Source: an uncultured Eubacteriales bacterium
Lineage (GTDB): Bacteria > Bacillota > Clostridia > Oscillospirales > UBA644
Reading direction: 5' to 3'
NCBI GenBank assembly: GCA_900547165.1
Contig: URFZ01000022.1
Span: 1 to 23,374, forward strand
DNA: 23,374 bases
Shown here in pieces: positions 15,086 through 23,366 of the stretch; positions within the stretch are counted from its first letter, which is position 1; every line of letters starts with the position of its first letter. The notes beneath the pieces are model-generated. The model had not been told where the DNA came from. It saw only the letters and a program-made list of their open reading frames with translations, and made no database searches. The translations under genes were made by a program, and so were the position numbers.

Positions 15086-17212
15086 TTACGCGTTAACGTC
15101 AGCATAGATGATAGCTCTTGCCATACCGAAGAACGGGCTGGTTACGAAGCCGGTGATCTTTGCGTTGAATACGTCGTAGTACATGTTGGAGTACAGCGGG
15201 ATATCGGGCATAAGCTGATTCCATCTTTCGATGTAAGCTTCCCACCACTTGTTGTACTCTTCTTCGGTCTTAGCGTTGTAAACCATACCCATGGAAAGGT
15301 AGTCCATACCGAGTTTGCCGCCGGACTGGGTCATAGCTTCTTCAAAAGTAAGTCTTTTAGCAGTAAGATCGTACGGGAATGCTTTGTCATACTCGTCGTA
15401 GAGTTTGTTCGAAGAATATCCGAAGTAAGCCTCGTCAAGAGACCAGTAATAAGCGTTGTCATAAACGGAGCTGTTCCAGCCGGTTGCAAGGTTGAACATG
15501 CCGAAGGTCGGAGTTCCCGCATAACCGTAGGAAGCGTCACGGTAGATTTCGCCGAGCAGCTGAGTGAAGTCGCCCACGGTCGCACGGATAACAATGCCGA
15601 GAGCAGCAACGTCGGAGCTGTTTGCAAGTGTGGTGTTAAGAAGGTCGGTTACGCTGTTGGGCGTGGTGCCGAACCAGTTGATTGCAAGGGGCATGTAGTA
15701 ATCGTTTCCGATTTTAACGGTCTTGTAGGTAACGCCGTCGGTGTTGTTAACAGACGCATAGGTCTTGTTAACGCCGTCGCAGGCCTCAGCCTCTTCAGCG
15801 GTAAGTTTCTTGTAACGAACCGCATCAACGCCGGTCTGACCAGCCACGAAGGCTTCGCCCTTGGAGTTGTAGATCCAGCCGCCGTCTACAAGTGCTTTTT
15901 CAGCGTTTGCAACGGAGAAAGAGTAGTCGATAAGAGTGATGTCGTCTTTAACTGCCTTCCACATCGCGAAGTCCGGGCTGTAAGGTCCGTCAACAACAAC
16001 GCCGTAACCGCCGGTGAAGGTCTGGCAGAATTCGGTTCTGTTAAGCGCGTAAGTAAGAGCCTGACGTACGGAAGCGAACATGGTGGGACCGAAGTCGCAG
16101 TCGAACTGGATCTTACCGTAGCCTGCGCGCTGGTAGTGAACTTCATTGAAGTTCGTTCCGTCAACAACAGCAAGAGCCGCCTTGGTAACGTCGCCGCCGG
16201 TGAGAGCGGAAAGAACGTCAACTTCGCCCTTCTTGAGCTGGTCAAGCTGGGTCTCGTCAACGAGTTTTCTGTAAACGATGGTTTCGATGGTCGGCTTCAT
16301 GCCTTCGAAGTTACCCTTGAACTCGGGGTTAGCGAGAAGGGTTGCTTCGGAAGTACCCTCATCCCACTTGGAGATGGTGTACGCGCCGGAGAACGGATAC
16401 TTTGTGGTATCATATCTGTTTGCTTTGATTTCTTCAGCTTTAACGTAAGTAGCGTCTTTGCCTTCGGTCATTGCATAGAAGTCATCGGTGAGGTAGCAGC
16501 CGTTGCCGTCGTCTTTAACGTCAACGCCTTCGCCGAGAACGCATGCGAGGAAGTCGGGCTCAATTGCGCCGTAAGTGTAAGCGAAATAGTACGGATAGTG
16601 ATCCGAGGAAACGGTAAGAGAGAACTGGTAGTCGCCGAGAAGACGAATGCCCGCGAACTCTTTGGTAGCGCCTTCCGGAGCGTCAGCGCCGGTGTATGCT
16701 CTGAACGAGGTGTAGCCGACGAAAGCCTGGCCGCTCATACCGGAGTGACCCGCAGCAACGGAAACGGGCGAAGAGAAGGAAAGGATGCCCGCAACGTAGT
16801 TTTTAGCGGTGATAGCGGAACCGTCGCTGAATTTAAGACCTTCGTTAAGAGTGATGGAGATGGTGTAAGTGCCGTCCGCATTCTCTGTTTCCTTGTGCTC
16901 TTTAACAGAGGTGGCGTTCCACTGATAAGCACCGTTCTGGTCTGTTTCCATCGTGCCGTAGCCGACGGTCAGTCTGGCGATATCCTGGTCGGACGCGCCC
17001 GCGGAAGACCCGCCGAAGCCGGGCCAACGGAAGTCGCCGCTGAGCTCTGTCGTGTTACCGAGAATAACTTTTGTGCCTTTTTTGATCTCACGAACTTCCT
17101 TGACGGGCTCGGTCGTTCCGGTCGGGTTGTTATCATCTTTTTTACAACCGGTCAGCGCACAGCCGACAACCAAAGCCACGAGCAGGAGAAGCGCAATCAA
17201 TTTCTTGCTCAT
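15086..17212 (-). CDS. oppA: Oligopeptide-binding lipoprotein OppA
   Basis: Extracellular solute-binding protein (family 5) that captures peptides and delivers them to OppB/OppC. It has 708 residues, longer than the usual 540-600. The N-terminus MSKKLIALLLLVALVVGC is a lipoprotein signal ending in LTGC, so Cys23 is the likely lipid anchor (an alternative Cys18 follows VVG). Family hallmarks are LNEGLKFSDGSAITAKNYV (about residue 124) and VRQALTYALNRTEFCQTFTG with GGYG. The late region is rich in Tyr/Trp, as in peptide-pocket walls. GGAGGT lies 9 nt before the ATG. As first gene of the operon with a consensus promoter, and followed by a hairpin, it should be the most abundant product. The extra length may relate to docking on the enlarged OppC, but that is speculative. 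Confidence 0.95.
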   Translation of the reverse strand: MSKKLIALLLLVALVVGCALTGCKKDDNNPTGTTEPVKEVREIKKGTKVILGNTTELSGDFRWPGFGGSSAGASDQDIARLTVGYGTMETDQNGAYQWNATSVKEHKETENADGTYTISITLNEGLKFSDGSAITAKNYVAGILSFSSPVSVAAGHSGMSGQAFVGYTSFRAYTGADAPEGATKEFAGIRLLGDYQFSLTVSSDHYPYYFAYTYGAIEPDFLACVLGEGVDVKDDGNGCYLTDDFYAMTEGKDATYVKAEEIKANRYDTTKYPFSGAYTISKWDEGTSEATLLANPEFKGNFEGMKPTIETIVYRKLVDETQLDQLKKGEVDVLSALTGGDVTKAALAVVDGTNFNEVHYQRAGYGKIQFDCDFGPTMFASVRQALTYALNRTEFCQTFTGGYGVVVDGPYSPDFAMWKAVKDDITLIDYSFSVANAEKALVDGGWIYNSKGEAFVAGQTGVDAVRYKKLTAEEAEACDGVNKTYASVNNTDGVTYKTVKIGNDYYMPLAINWFGTTPNSVTDLLNTTLANSSDVAALGIVIRATVGDFTQLLGEIYRDASYGYAGTPTFGMFNLATGWNSSVYDNAYYWSLDEAYFGYSSNKLYDEYDKAFPYDLTAKRLTFEEAMTQSGGKLGMDYLSMGMVYNAKTEEEYNKWWEAYIERWNQLMPDIPLYSNMYYDVFNAKITGFVTSPFFGMARAIIYADVNA

Positions 17213-17250
17213 AGAGATAATACCTCCAAAAAATTTTATAAACTCAGAGC

Positions 17251-17276
17251 CGCGCCTCCTAATGGCAAGGAGCGCG
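17251..17276 (-). other. Second hairpin in the oppA leader
   Basis: On the RNA, CGCGCTCCT pairs with AGGAGGCGCG (one bulged G) around a loop of about 7 nt, some 25 nt before the oppA ribosome binding site. The 3' arm contains a sequestered AGGAGG that looks like a ribosome binding site but has no useful start nearby. Confidence 0.5.
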
Positions 17277-17292
17277 CCCTGTCGGTTATCCG

Positions 17293-17314
17293 AAAAAACT
17301 TCCCTTTCGGGAAG
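17293..17314 (-). terminator. Intrinsic terminator inside the oppA leader
   Basis: On the minus strand CTTCCC-GAAA-GGGAAG is followed directly by six T. It lies about 85-105 nt after the predicted oppA transcription start and well before the coding region, so it could act as an attenuator. The stem is only 6 bp, so termination may be partial. Confidence 0.6.
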
Positions 17315-17405
17315 GGACCCGCGGAAACCAAATCGGACAGACGAACGAAAAATAACGAACGTCTCGCCTTTGACACCGGAAAAAACGGTTCTTCATCTTT
17401 TTTCA

Positions 17406-17434
17406 ATTATATAATATCATGCTATGCTTGTCAA
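17406..17434 (-). promoter_or_regulatory. Consensus promoter of the opp operon
   Basis: On the minus strand TTGACA (17434-17429) and TATAAT (17411-17406) are both perfect matches to the sigma-A consensus with the ideal 17-bp spacing. The predicted start is near 17399, giving a leader of about 187 nt. The DNA upstream is very AT-rich (about 17435-17520), like an UP element. This should be one of the strongest promoters in the window. Confidence 0.9.
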
Positions 17435-17595
17435 GTAACTTTTGTAAATTTTTCACTTTATTCACATTAAAAACATAAACATATATATAAAATAATGATT
17501 AAAAAGAATATTTCACGCATAATCTCTTTCAGTTGCATAAAAAACGGCGTTTTTTGACGAAAGACGCCCCCCAAAAAAGGCAAAAAGTAACAGAG

Positions 17596-17718
17596 ACTTT
17601 CGTCGGAAAGTAAACAAAACGAGAAAAAAGGCAAAAAATACGGCGGAAGACTTTCGGAGGAAAGTAAAGAACGGCAAAAACCGCTCGGAATCGGCTGACG
17701 AGACTTTCGGCGGAAAGT
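17596..17718. repeat. Three near-identical palindromes at 53-54 bp spacing
   Basis: The 16-bp palindrome ACTTTC-NNNN-GAAAGT occurs at 17596-17611 (centre GTCG), 17650-17665 (centre GGAG) and 17703-17718 (centre GGCG). Start-to-start distances are 54 and 53 bp. The flanks are also partly repeated (GAAAGTAAA, then GGCAAAAA, in the first two). The third copy is enclosed by GCTCGG (17683-17688) and CCGAGC (17720-17725), which can form an outer stem. They lie between the divergent oppA and pepT promoters. They may be operators, or a degenerate repeat family. The rest of 17213-17913 holds no gene that I can support. Confidence 0.8.
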
Positions 17719-17841
17719 GCCGAGCAAGCAAAATGAATTAAAATTGAAAGCAACGAATAAATAAGCAGTTTCGACTGTGTCCGAGTAAAAGACTGTTGCT
17801 ATTACCGCCGTGTTTTCACGGAAAATTTTCGCGCCGCACTA

Positions 17842-17870
17842 TTGATTTTTTCGTTCGGTTGTGATAATAT
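17842..17870 (+). promoter_or_regulatory. Promoter of the pepT-trkA-trkH run
   Basis: TTGATT (17842-17847) and TAATAT (17865-17870) have 17-bp spacing. Transcription would start near 17877, leaving a leader of about 37 nt. Other AT-rich hexamers nearby (TATAAT at 17887-17892) lack a matching -35. Confidence 0.55.
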
Positions 17871-17913
17871 ATGCCTGTAATAATATTATAATATCGGAAA
17901 GCAGGTTTGAATT

Positions 17914-19137
17914 TTGAAGATAACCGAGAGATTTCTTAAATACGTTTCGTTTGATACAACATCGGACGAAGACTCGCCCTCCACACCGTCCACTGAAAAG
18001 CAGAAAGCGTTGGGGGCATTTCTTGCCGACGAACTCAAAAGCATCGGGCTTGAAGAAGTCCGCATGGACGAATACGGCTACGTTTACGGCTACCTGCCCG
18101 CAACGGAAGACAGAAAAAACGATGCAACCGTGGGACTTATCGCACACATGGACACTTCCCCCGCGGTTTCGGGTACGGATATAAAGCCGCGTATTATTAA
18201 ATATGTTGGCGGAGACGTCGAACTCGGTCACGGGGAATACCTGACCGTTTCGGATTTCCCCTCGCTTGAAAAATATATCGGACAGGAACTTATAGTAACG
18301 GACGGGTCAACGCTTCTCGGCGCGGACGACAAAGCGGGCGTTGCGGAGATAGTGACCGCCTGCGAATATCTTGTTTCGCACCCCGAGATCTCGCACAGAG
18401 CCGTCCGTGTGGGGTTCACCCCCGATGAAGAAGTGGGACGCGGGGCGGACAAATTCGACCTCAAAAACTTCAGGGTCGATTGGGCGTATACAGTTGACGG
18501 CGGCGAACTCGGAGAACTCGAATACGAAAACTTCAACGCCGCGGGCGCAAAAATAAAAATCAAAGGCGTAAACATTCACCCGGGCGATGCGAAAAACAAG
18601 ATGAAAAACGCAACTCTCATAGGTGCGGAGTTCATTTCCCGTCTGCCCGCGGCTGAAACGCCCGCGCACACGGAAAAATACGAGGGCTTCTATCACGTCT
18701 GCGACATCAAGGGTGATGAAAGTTCCTGCGTTGTCAGCATGATAATCAGAGACCACGACCGCAAAAAGTTCGAGAACCGCAAAAAATTTGTTTCCGACCT
18801 CTGCGATTATCTGAACCTTGTTTATGGTGCGGGCACGGTGACGGCGCAGATAAAAGACAGTTATTATAATATGAAAGAATATATCGTTCCGCACATGCAC
18901 ATCATCAGACGCGCGGAAGCGGCGATGAAAGAAAACGGCGTTGAGCCGATAATAGTTCCCGTGCGCGGAGGCACGGACGGCGCAAGGCTTTCGGAAATGG
19001 GACTTCCCTGCCCGAATCTTTCGACCGGCGGCGCAAATTATCACGGAATACACGAATACGTTCCCGTCAGATCAATGGAAAAGATGACTGATATACTCAT
19101 ATCGCTCGCACGTCAGAAAGACGATGAGCAGTTTTAA
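17914..19137 (+). CDS. pepT: Peptidase T (tripeptidase, M20B)
   Basis: Cytosolic zinc aminopeptidase that removes the N-terminal residue from tripeptides. The 407 residues match the family length (about 408). The two-zinc site is complete: His78 and Asp80 in HMDTSP, Asp139 in LGADDKAG, Glu172/Glu173 in TPDEEVG (general base and ligand), Asp195 in TVDGGELGE and His380 in HGIHEY. The lid domain lies between about 205 and 320. The start is TTG 17914, with an AGG core 8 nt upstream (GCAGGT); a weak site and non-ATG start imply modest translation. It is divergent from the opp operon, so imported oligopeptides would be processed by this enzyme. TrkA follows after 22 bp. Confidence 0.95.
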   Translation: MKITERFLKYVSFDTTSDEDSPSTPSTEKQKALGAFLADELKSIGLEEVRMDEYGYVYGYLPATEDRKNDATVGLIAHMDTSPAVSGTDIKPRIIKYVGGDVELGHGEYLTVSDFPSLEKYIGQELIVTDGSTLLGADDKAGVAEIVTACEYLVSHPEISHRAVRVGFTPDEEVGRGADKFDLKNFRVDWAYTVDGGELGELEYENFNAAGAKIKIKGVNIHPGDAKNKMKNATLIGAEFISRLPAAETPAHTEKYEGFYHVCDIKGDESSCVVSMIIRDHDRKKFENRKKFVSDLCDYLNLVYGAGTVTAQIKDSYYNMKEYIVPHMHIIRRAEAAMKENGVEPIIVPVRGGTDGARLSEMGLPCPNLSTGGANYHGIHEYVPVRSMEKMTDILISLARQKDDEQF

Positions 19138-19159
19138 CAACGGAAGGTAAGAGAAAGAT

Positions 19160-20518
19160 ATGAAAATTGTAGTTGTCGGCTGCGGAAAGATAGGTCAATC
19201 GGTCGTTGCCAGTCTCGTTTCGGAGGGGCAGGACGTTGTTGCCGTGGATCTTGACGGCGCAACCGTGACACAGATAACAAATGTTTACGACGTCATAGGT
19301 GTCTGCGGCAACGGCGTTGACTGCGAAGTGCTGCGCGAAGCGGGCGTTTCGGAAGCGGAACTGCTCGTTGCGGTAACAGGCTCGGACGAATCCAATATGC
19401 TGTGCTGTCTTTTTGCGAAAAGGCTCGGCGCGAAGCACACAATCGCCAGAATAAGAAACCCCGAATACAACGAGAGCAGCCTCGGTTTTATGTGCCAGCA
19501 GCTCGACCTTGCCATGGCGATAAACCCCGAAATGCTGGCGGCAAAAGAAATATACAATATGCTTCGGCTGCCGTTCGCGGCAACGATAGAGACCTTTTCA
19601 CGCGGGTATCTTGAAATGATAGAAATGCGTCTGAAACAGGACTCTCCGCTCAACGGGGTTAGGATAATCGACCTGCGCGGACGCTTCAAGGCGGCGTTTC
19701 TTATAACCGCCGTGCTCAGAGGAGACAAAGTATATATTCCCGACGGAAATTTTGAGCTGAAAAGCGGAGACAAGATAGGGCTTGTCGCGTCCCCCGACGA
19801 ACTGACAAAACTTATGCGCGCGCTCGGACTTGTTCAGCGTCAGGCGCGCAATGTCATGATTCTCGGCGGCAGCAGAACGGCGCATTACCTTGCAAAAATG
19901 CTTTTGAGCAGCGGCAACACGGTTAAAGTGATTGAAAAAGACAGACCGACGTGTCTCGAACTCTGCGAAGCGCTTCCCGGGGCAGACGTTATCTGCGGCG
20001 ACGGCGCTGAACAGGAACTTCTGCTCGAAGAGGGAATACGGAGCATGGACGCATTCGTTTCGCTGACGGGAATGGACGAAGAAAATATACTTATCTCTAT
20101 TTTTGCTTCGTCGCTTGCCGTGCCGAAAGTTGTGCCGAAAGTCAACAAGGAAGAACTTGTAGGCATGGCGGAAAAACTCGGTGTTGACAGCATTATCTCA
20201 CCCAAAAAGACAATTTCCGACCTGCTTGTAAGTTACGTTCGCGCGCTGCTCAACTCGGAGGGCAGCAACGTTGAAACGCTTTACAAGGTCATGGACGGAA
20301 AAGCGGAAGCGCTCGAATTCAGCGTTCGCCCCGGTTCGGAAGTGGCGAATATCCCGCTCAAAGACCTTGAACTGAAAAAGAACATACTTGTTGCAGGTAT
20401 TATCCGGCAAAGAGAAACCATTATTCCCGGGGGGTTGGATATGATTCTTGCGGGCGACCGTGTCGTCGTTATCTCCGCGGACAGAAAACTCGAAGATCTC
20501 TCGGATATATTAAAATAG
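19160..20518 (+). CDS. trkA: Trk potassium uptake NAD-binding subunit TrkA
   Basis: Peripheral cytosolic regulatory subunit that gates the TrkH potassium channel on nucleotide binding. It has 452 residues in the usual duplicated plan. The first RCK Rossmann domain starts MKIVVVGCGKIGQ (GxGxxG at 7-12, acidic Asp30/Asp32 for the ribose) and is followed by a TrkA-C domain near residues 140-225. The second Rossmann domain has MILGGSRTAHYLAKML near 234, with Ala in place of the third Gly, which is common in TrkA. A second TrkA-C domain ends the protein. GGAAGG with a further AGAGAAAG lies upstream of the ATG. It is 22 bp after pepT and 6 bp before trkH, so one transcript is likely. Confidence 0.95.
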   Translation: MKIVVVGCGKIGQSVVASLVSEGQDVVAVDLDGATVTQITNVYDVIGVCGNGVDCEVLREAGVSEAELLVAVTGSDESNMLCCLFAKRLGAKHTIARIRNPEYNESSLGFMCQQLDLAMAINPEMLAAKEIYNMLRLPFAATIETFSRGYLEMIEMRLKQDSPLNGVRIIDLRGRFKAAFLITAVLRGDKVYIPDGNFELKSGDKIGLVASPDELTKLMRALGLVQRQARNVMILGGSRTAHYLAKMLLSSGNTVKVIEKDRPTCLELCEALPGADVICGDGAEQELLLEEGIRSMDAFVSLTGMDEENILISIFASSLAVPKVVPKVNKEELVGMAEKLGVDSIISPKKTISDLLVSYVRALLNSEGSNVETLYKVMDGKAEALEFSVRPGSEVANIPLKDLELKKNILVAGIIRQRETIIPGGLDMILAGDRVVVISADRKLEDLSDILK

Positions 20519-20524
20519 GTAAAA

Positions 20525-21985
20525 ATGAACAAGAGAATGATTTTATCCCTGCTCGGAAAGATAATTCTGCTCGAAGCGGGGCTTATGGCGTTACCTCTTA
20601 TCGTCGCGGTTATCTACGGAGAAAAAAACGTTGTTTGGGCGTTTTTGTGGACAGTTGTCGGGTCATGTGCGCTCGGTGGGCTTATACAGGCGTTCTGCCG
20701 TCCGAAAGACAGGGTGATATACGCAAAAGAGGGCTTCATAATCGTTGCGTTTGCGTGGCTGACGATGTCGGCGATAGGCGCCGTTCCGTTCGTTTTGAGC
20801 GGAGAGATACACTCTTACGTCGATGCGTTTTTCGAAACGGTCAGCGGATTTACCACAACGGGCTCATCAATATTGCGCAATGTGGAAGAGATGAGCCGAG
20901 GGCTGCTTTTCTGGCGCAGTTTCACGCACTGGATAGGCGGCATGGGCGTGCTTGTGCTTATCGTTGCGATACTTCCGTCCTCGTCTTCTTCGCGTTCCAT
21001 TCATATTCTGCGCGCGGAAATGCCCGGTCCCACCATGGGCAAACTTGTGCCGAAAATGAGAAACACGGCAAAGATACTTTACATAATCTACATTTGCATG
21101 ACCGCAGTAGAAATAATACTGTTGCTTTGCGGCGGAATGCCGCTTTTTGACAGCCTTGTTCACGCGTTCGGCACGGCAGGCACGGGCGGTTTCGGAATAA
21201 AAGCGGACAGCATCACGTCCTACAATCATTATCTGCAATGGGTCATAACGATTTTTATGTTCCTGTTCGGGATGAATTTCAACGTATTTTATTTCATTTT
21301 GATAGGGCGTTTCAGATCCGCTTTCAGAAATGCGGAACTTATCTGCTACGTCGGCTTGGCGCTCGTCAGCGCGGCGGTCATTGCGGTAAACATTTTTCCG
21401 CAGTACGGCAGCGTTTCGGACTCGATAAGGCTTTCGGCGTTCCAAGTCTCCTCGATAATGACGACCACGGGTTACGCCACGGCGGATTTCAACGCATGGC
21501 CGATACTTTCAAAAACAATACTGCTTGTGCTGATGTTTATCGGAGCGTGTGCGGGATCTACGGGCGGCGGATTAAAAATTTCGCGTCTGCTGCTGCTGTT
21601 TAAGATGTTCGGCAGAGAAAGGAAACGTCTTGTGCATCCGAGAGCCGTCTCCATCGCAAAAATGGACGGCAAAAGAGTTGACGACGCAACTTTGCACGGA
21701 ACGGGAAACTATCTGGCAATATACTGCATGGTTTTCTTCGTCGGATTTTTGCTGATAAGCGTGTCCCCGCCTGCGGGTTTTGACATAGAAACAAACTTCT
21801 CGGCAATGGCGGCTTGCTTCAACAATATCGGACCGGGTCTCGGCATGGTCAGTCCCGCGGCAAGTTTTGCGGACTATTCCGCATTTTCAAAGATAGTGCT
21901 TTCCGTTGTGATGCTGCTCGGCAGGCTTGAACTTTCGCCGCTGATGATAGCGATAACACCGTCCGAATGGAGAAAAAACAGATAA
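20525..21985 (+). CDS. trkH: Trk potassium uptake channel TrkH
   Basis: Membrane K+ channel/transporter subunit, 486 residues, with four repeated M1-P-M2 units. The four selectivity-filter segments are visible in order: TTTGSSIL (about residue 108), GTGGFGI (about 219), TTTGYATAD (about 311) and NNIGPGLGM (about 432); each keeps the key Gly. LLVLMFIGACAGSTGGGLK near 340 is the conserved intramembrane loop. The start overlaps a weak site, TAGGTAAAA, just after the trkA stop (6-bp gap), consistent with coupling. It forms the complete Trk system with TrkA. K+ uptake has no obvious link to the adjoining pepT beyond shared transcription. Confidence 0.96.
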   Translation: MNKRMILSLLGKIILLEAGLMALPLIVAVIYGEKNVVWAFLWTVVGSCALGGLIQAFCRPKDRVIYAKEGFIIVAFAWLTMSAIGAVPFVLSGEIHSYVDAFFETVSGFTTTGSSILRNVEEMSRGLLFWRSFTHWIGGMGVLVLIVAILPSSSSSRSIHILRAEMPGPTMGKLVPKMRNTAKILYIIYICMTAVEIILLLCGGMPLFDSLVHAFGTAGTGGFGIKADSITSYNHYLQWVITIFMFLFGMNFNVFYFILIGRFRSAFRNAELICYVGLALVSAAVIAVNIFPQYGSVSDSIRLSAFQVSSIMTTTGYATADFNAWPILSKTILLVLMFIGACAGSTGGGLKISRLLLLFKMFGRERKRLVHPRAVSIAKMDGKRVDDATLHGTGNYLAIYCMVFFVGFLLISVSPPAGFDIETNFSAMAACFNNIGPGLGMVSPAASFADYSAFSKIVLSVVMLLGRLELSPLMIAITPSEWRKNR

Positions 21986-22043
21986 ATACCGGAATTGCCC
22001 CTGCTCGTTTATGCTGAACATTCAGCCTATGCAAGGAGAAGAT

Positions 22044-23366
22044 ATGATGAAAGAATACCTCAAAAGCGCCGACGAAGTGTTTGCGGACATAGGTTCGTCT
22101 GCAAACGGACTGACCTCGGCAGAGGCGCAAACGCGTCTTGAAAAGAACGGCAAAAACAAACTTGCCGAAGCAAAAAAGCCCTCTGTGATCAAAAAATTCT
22201 TTGCCGAACTCGCCGACCCCATGATAATCATTTTGCTTATCGCTGCGGCTGTTTCGGGGGTCACCGCAGCGCTTCAAAACGAATCGTTCACGGATGTTTT
22301 CATAATTCTTGCGGTAGTGCTGATAAACGCGGTGCTCGGCGTTGTGCAGGAAAGCAAAGCAGAAAAAGCGATAGAAGCGCTTCAAAAAATCACGGCGGCG
22401 ACATCAAAAGTTTTGCGTGACGGAAGACCCGTAACGGTCAAGAGCGAAGACCTTGTTGTCGGCGACGTTGTATTGCTTGAAGCGGGCGACGCCGTTCCCG
22501 CAGATTGCCGCCTTATCGAAGCGGCAAGCCTGAAAGCGGAAGAATCCGCGTTGACGGGAGAAAGCGTTCCCGTAACAAAATGCGCCGAAAAACTCTGTGC
22601 CGACGGCGAAAAAGACGTCCCGCTCGGTGACAGAAAAAATATGGTATACATGGGCAGTTCCGTATCATACGGGCGCGGCGTCGCGGTTGTGACAGCCGTC
22701 GGAATGGATACCGAAATGGGTAAGATTGCAGGCGCACTCGCCGCCGCAAAGGATGAAGACACTCCCCTGCAAAAGAAACTGAACCAACTCAGCAAGATTT
22801 TGAGCGTACTCGTGCTGGGCGTATGCGTCGTTGTGTTCGCGGTGGATATTCTGCGCATCGTGCCCAATGTGACGTTCGACGCATTGCTCAAAACATTTAT
22901 GGTCGCGGTCAGCCTTGCCGTTGCGGCAGTTCCCGAGGGGCTTGCGGCGGTCGTTACGATAGTGCTTTCGATGGGCGTTACCAAGATGTCAAAGCGCAAC
23001 GCCGTTATCCGCAAACTGACGGCGGTCGAAACGCTCGGCTGCACGCAGATAATCTGTTCGGATAAAACGGGAACGCTGACGCAGAATAAAATGACGGTCG
23101 TTGAGCGCTCGTCCGACGATGAAAAATTGCTTGCAACTGCAATGGCGGTCTGCTCGGACGCAAAAGAGGGCGAAAACGGCGAAGCGGTCGGAGAACCGAC
23201 CGAATGTGCGCTGGTCAACGACGCAATCTCACTCGGACTTGCGGACAGTATAAACGGATACAAACGTATCGGAGAAGCGCCGTTCGACTCAATGCGAAAA
23301 ATGATGAGCGTCGTAGTCGAATGCTCATGTACGGTAAGGAAGCAAGCAACCGAAAACAAGAGATAG
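22044..23366 (+). CDS. P-type Ca2+-transporting ATPase (SERCA-like), broken 3' end
   Basis: N-terminal half of a P2A-type ATPase that exports Ca2+ (or Mn2+). It has 440 residues against a normal 870-900. Seen in order: the N-terminal cation-ATPase domain, M1-M2 (about 60-110), the actuator motif TGES, M3-M4 with VAAVPEGLAAVVT (the ion-binding PEGL kink), the phosphorylation site CSDKTGTLT (Asp340) and the N-domain stretch APFDSMRKMMSVVVE. After that, near 23323, the sequence stops resembling the family and reaches TAG at 23364-23366, so the expected KGAPD and hinge motifs are missing. The cause may be an insertion, a frameshift or an assembly edge. AAGGAG lies 5 nt before ATG 22044 and 8 nt before ATG 22047; either could be the start. 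It is 58 bp after trkH with no terminator seen, so it may be in the same transcript. Confidence 0.85.
   Translation: MMKEYLKSADEVFADIGSSANGLTSAEAQTRLEKNGKNKLAEAKKPSVIKKFFAELADPMIIILLIAAAVSGVTAALQNESFTDVFIILAVVLINAVLGVVQESKAEKAIEALQKITAATSKVLRDGRPVTVKSEDLVVGDVVLLEAGDAVPADCRLIEAASLKAEESALTGESVPVTKCAEKLCADGEKDVPLGDRKNMVYMGSSVSYGRGVAVVTAVGMDTEMGKIAGALAAAKDEDTPLQKKLNQLSKILSVLVLGVCVVVFAVDILRIVPNVTFDALLKTFMVAVSLAVAAVPEGLAAVVTIVLSMGVTKMSKRNAVIRKLTAVETLGCTQIICSDKTGTLTQNKMTVVERSSDDEKLLATAMAVCSDAKEGENGEAVGEPTECALVNDAISLGLADSINGYKRIGEAPFDSMRKMMSVVVECSCTVRKQATENKR

Noticed and set aside
17300..17335. T-box-like motif (TTGGTTTCCGCGGGTCCC on the minus strand) before the leader terminator
   Set aside because: It resembles the T-box TGGNACCGCG core but has an extra base and mismatches. 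I could not find a specifier stem or AGAGA-type bulge in the short leader. A covariance search should settle it.
15080..17470. 796-residue open frame on the plus strand, antisense to oppA
   Set aside because: It mirrors the real oppA, which has a lipobox, RBS and family motifs. It has no start signal or recognisable domain; biased codon use that avoids TTA, CTA and TCA in the sense gene leaves the antisense frame open.
17546..17568. GGCGT/ACGCC hairpin followed by T-run on the minus strand
   Set aside because: Only 5 bp with a 13-nt loop and no upstream gene for it to terminate; not enough to call a terminator.
17467..17727. 86-residue minus-strand frame across the three palindromes
   Set aside because: Its repeated FRRKS/SSES pieces come from the DNA palindromes, there is no convincing RBS, and the end is just AT-rich DNA read as hydrophobic residues.
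22382..23359. 325-residue minus-strand frame antisense to the P-type ATPase
   Set aside because: Low-complexity Ser/Thr-rich translation typical of an antisense shadow; the plus frame has TGES and DKTGT motifs.
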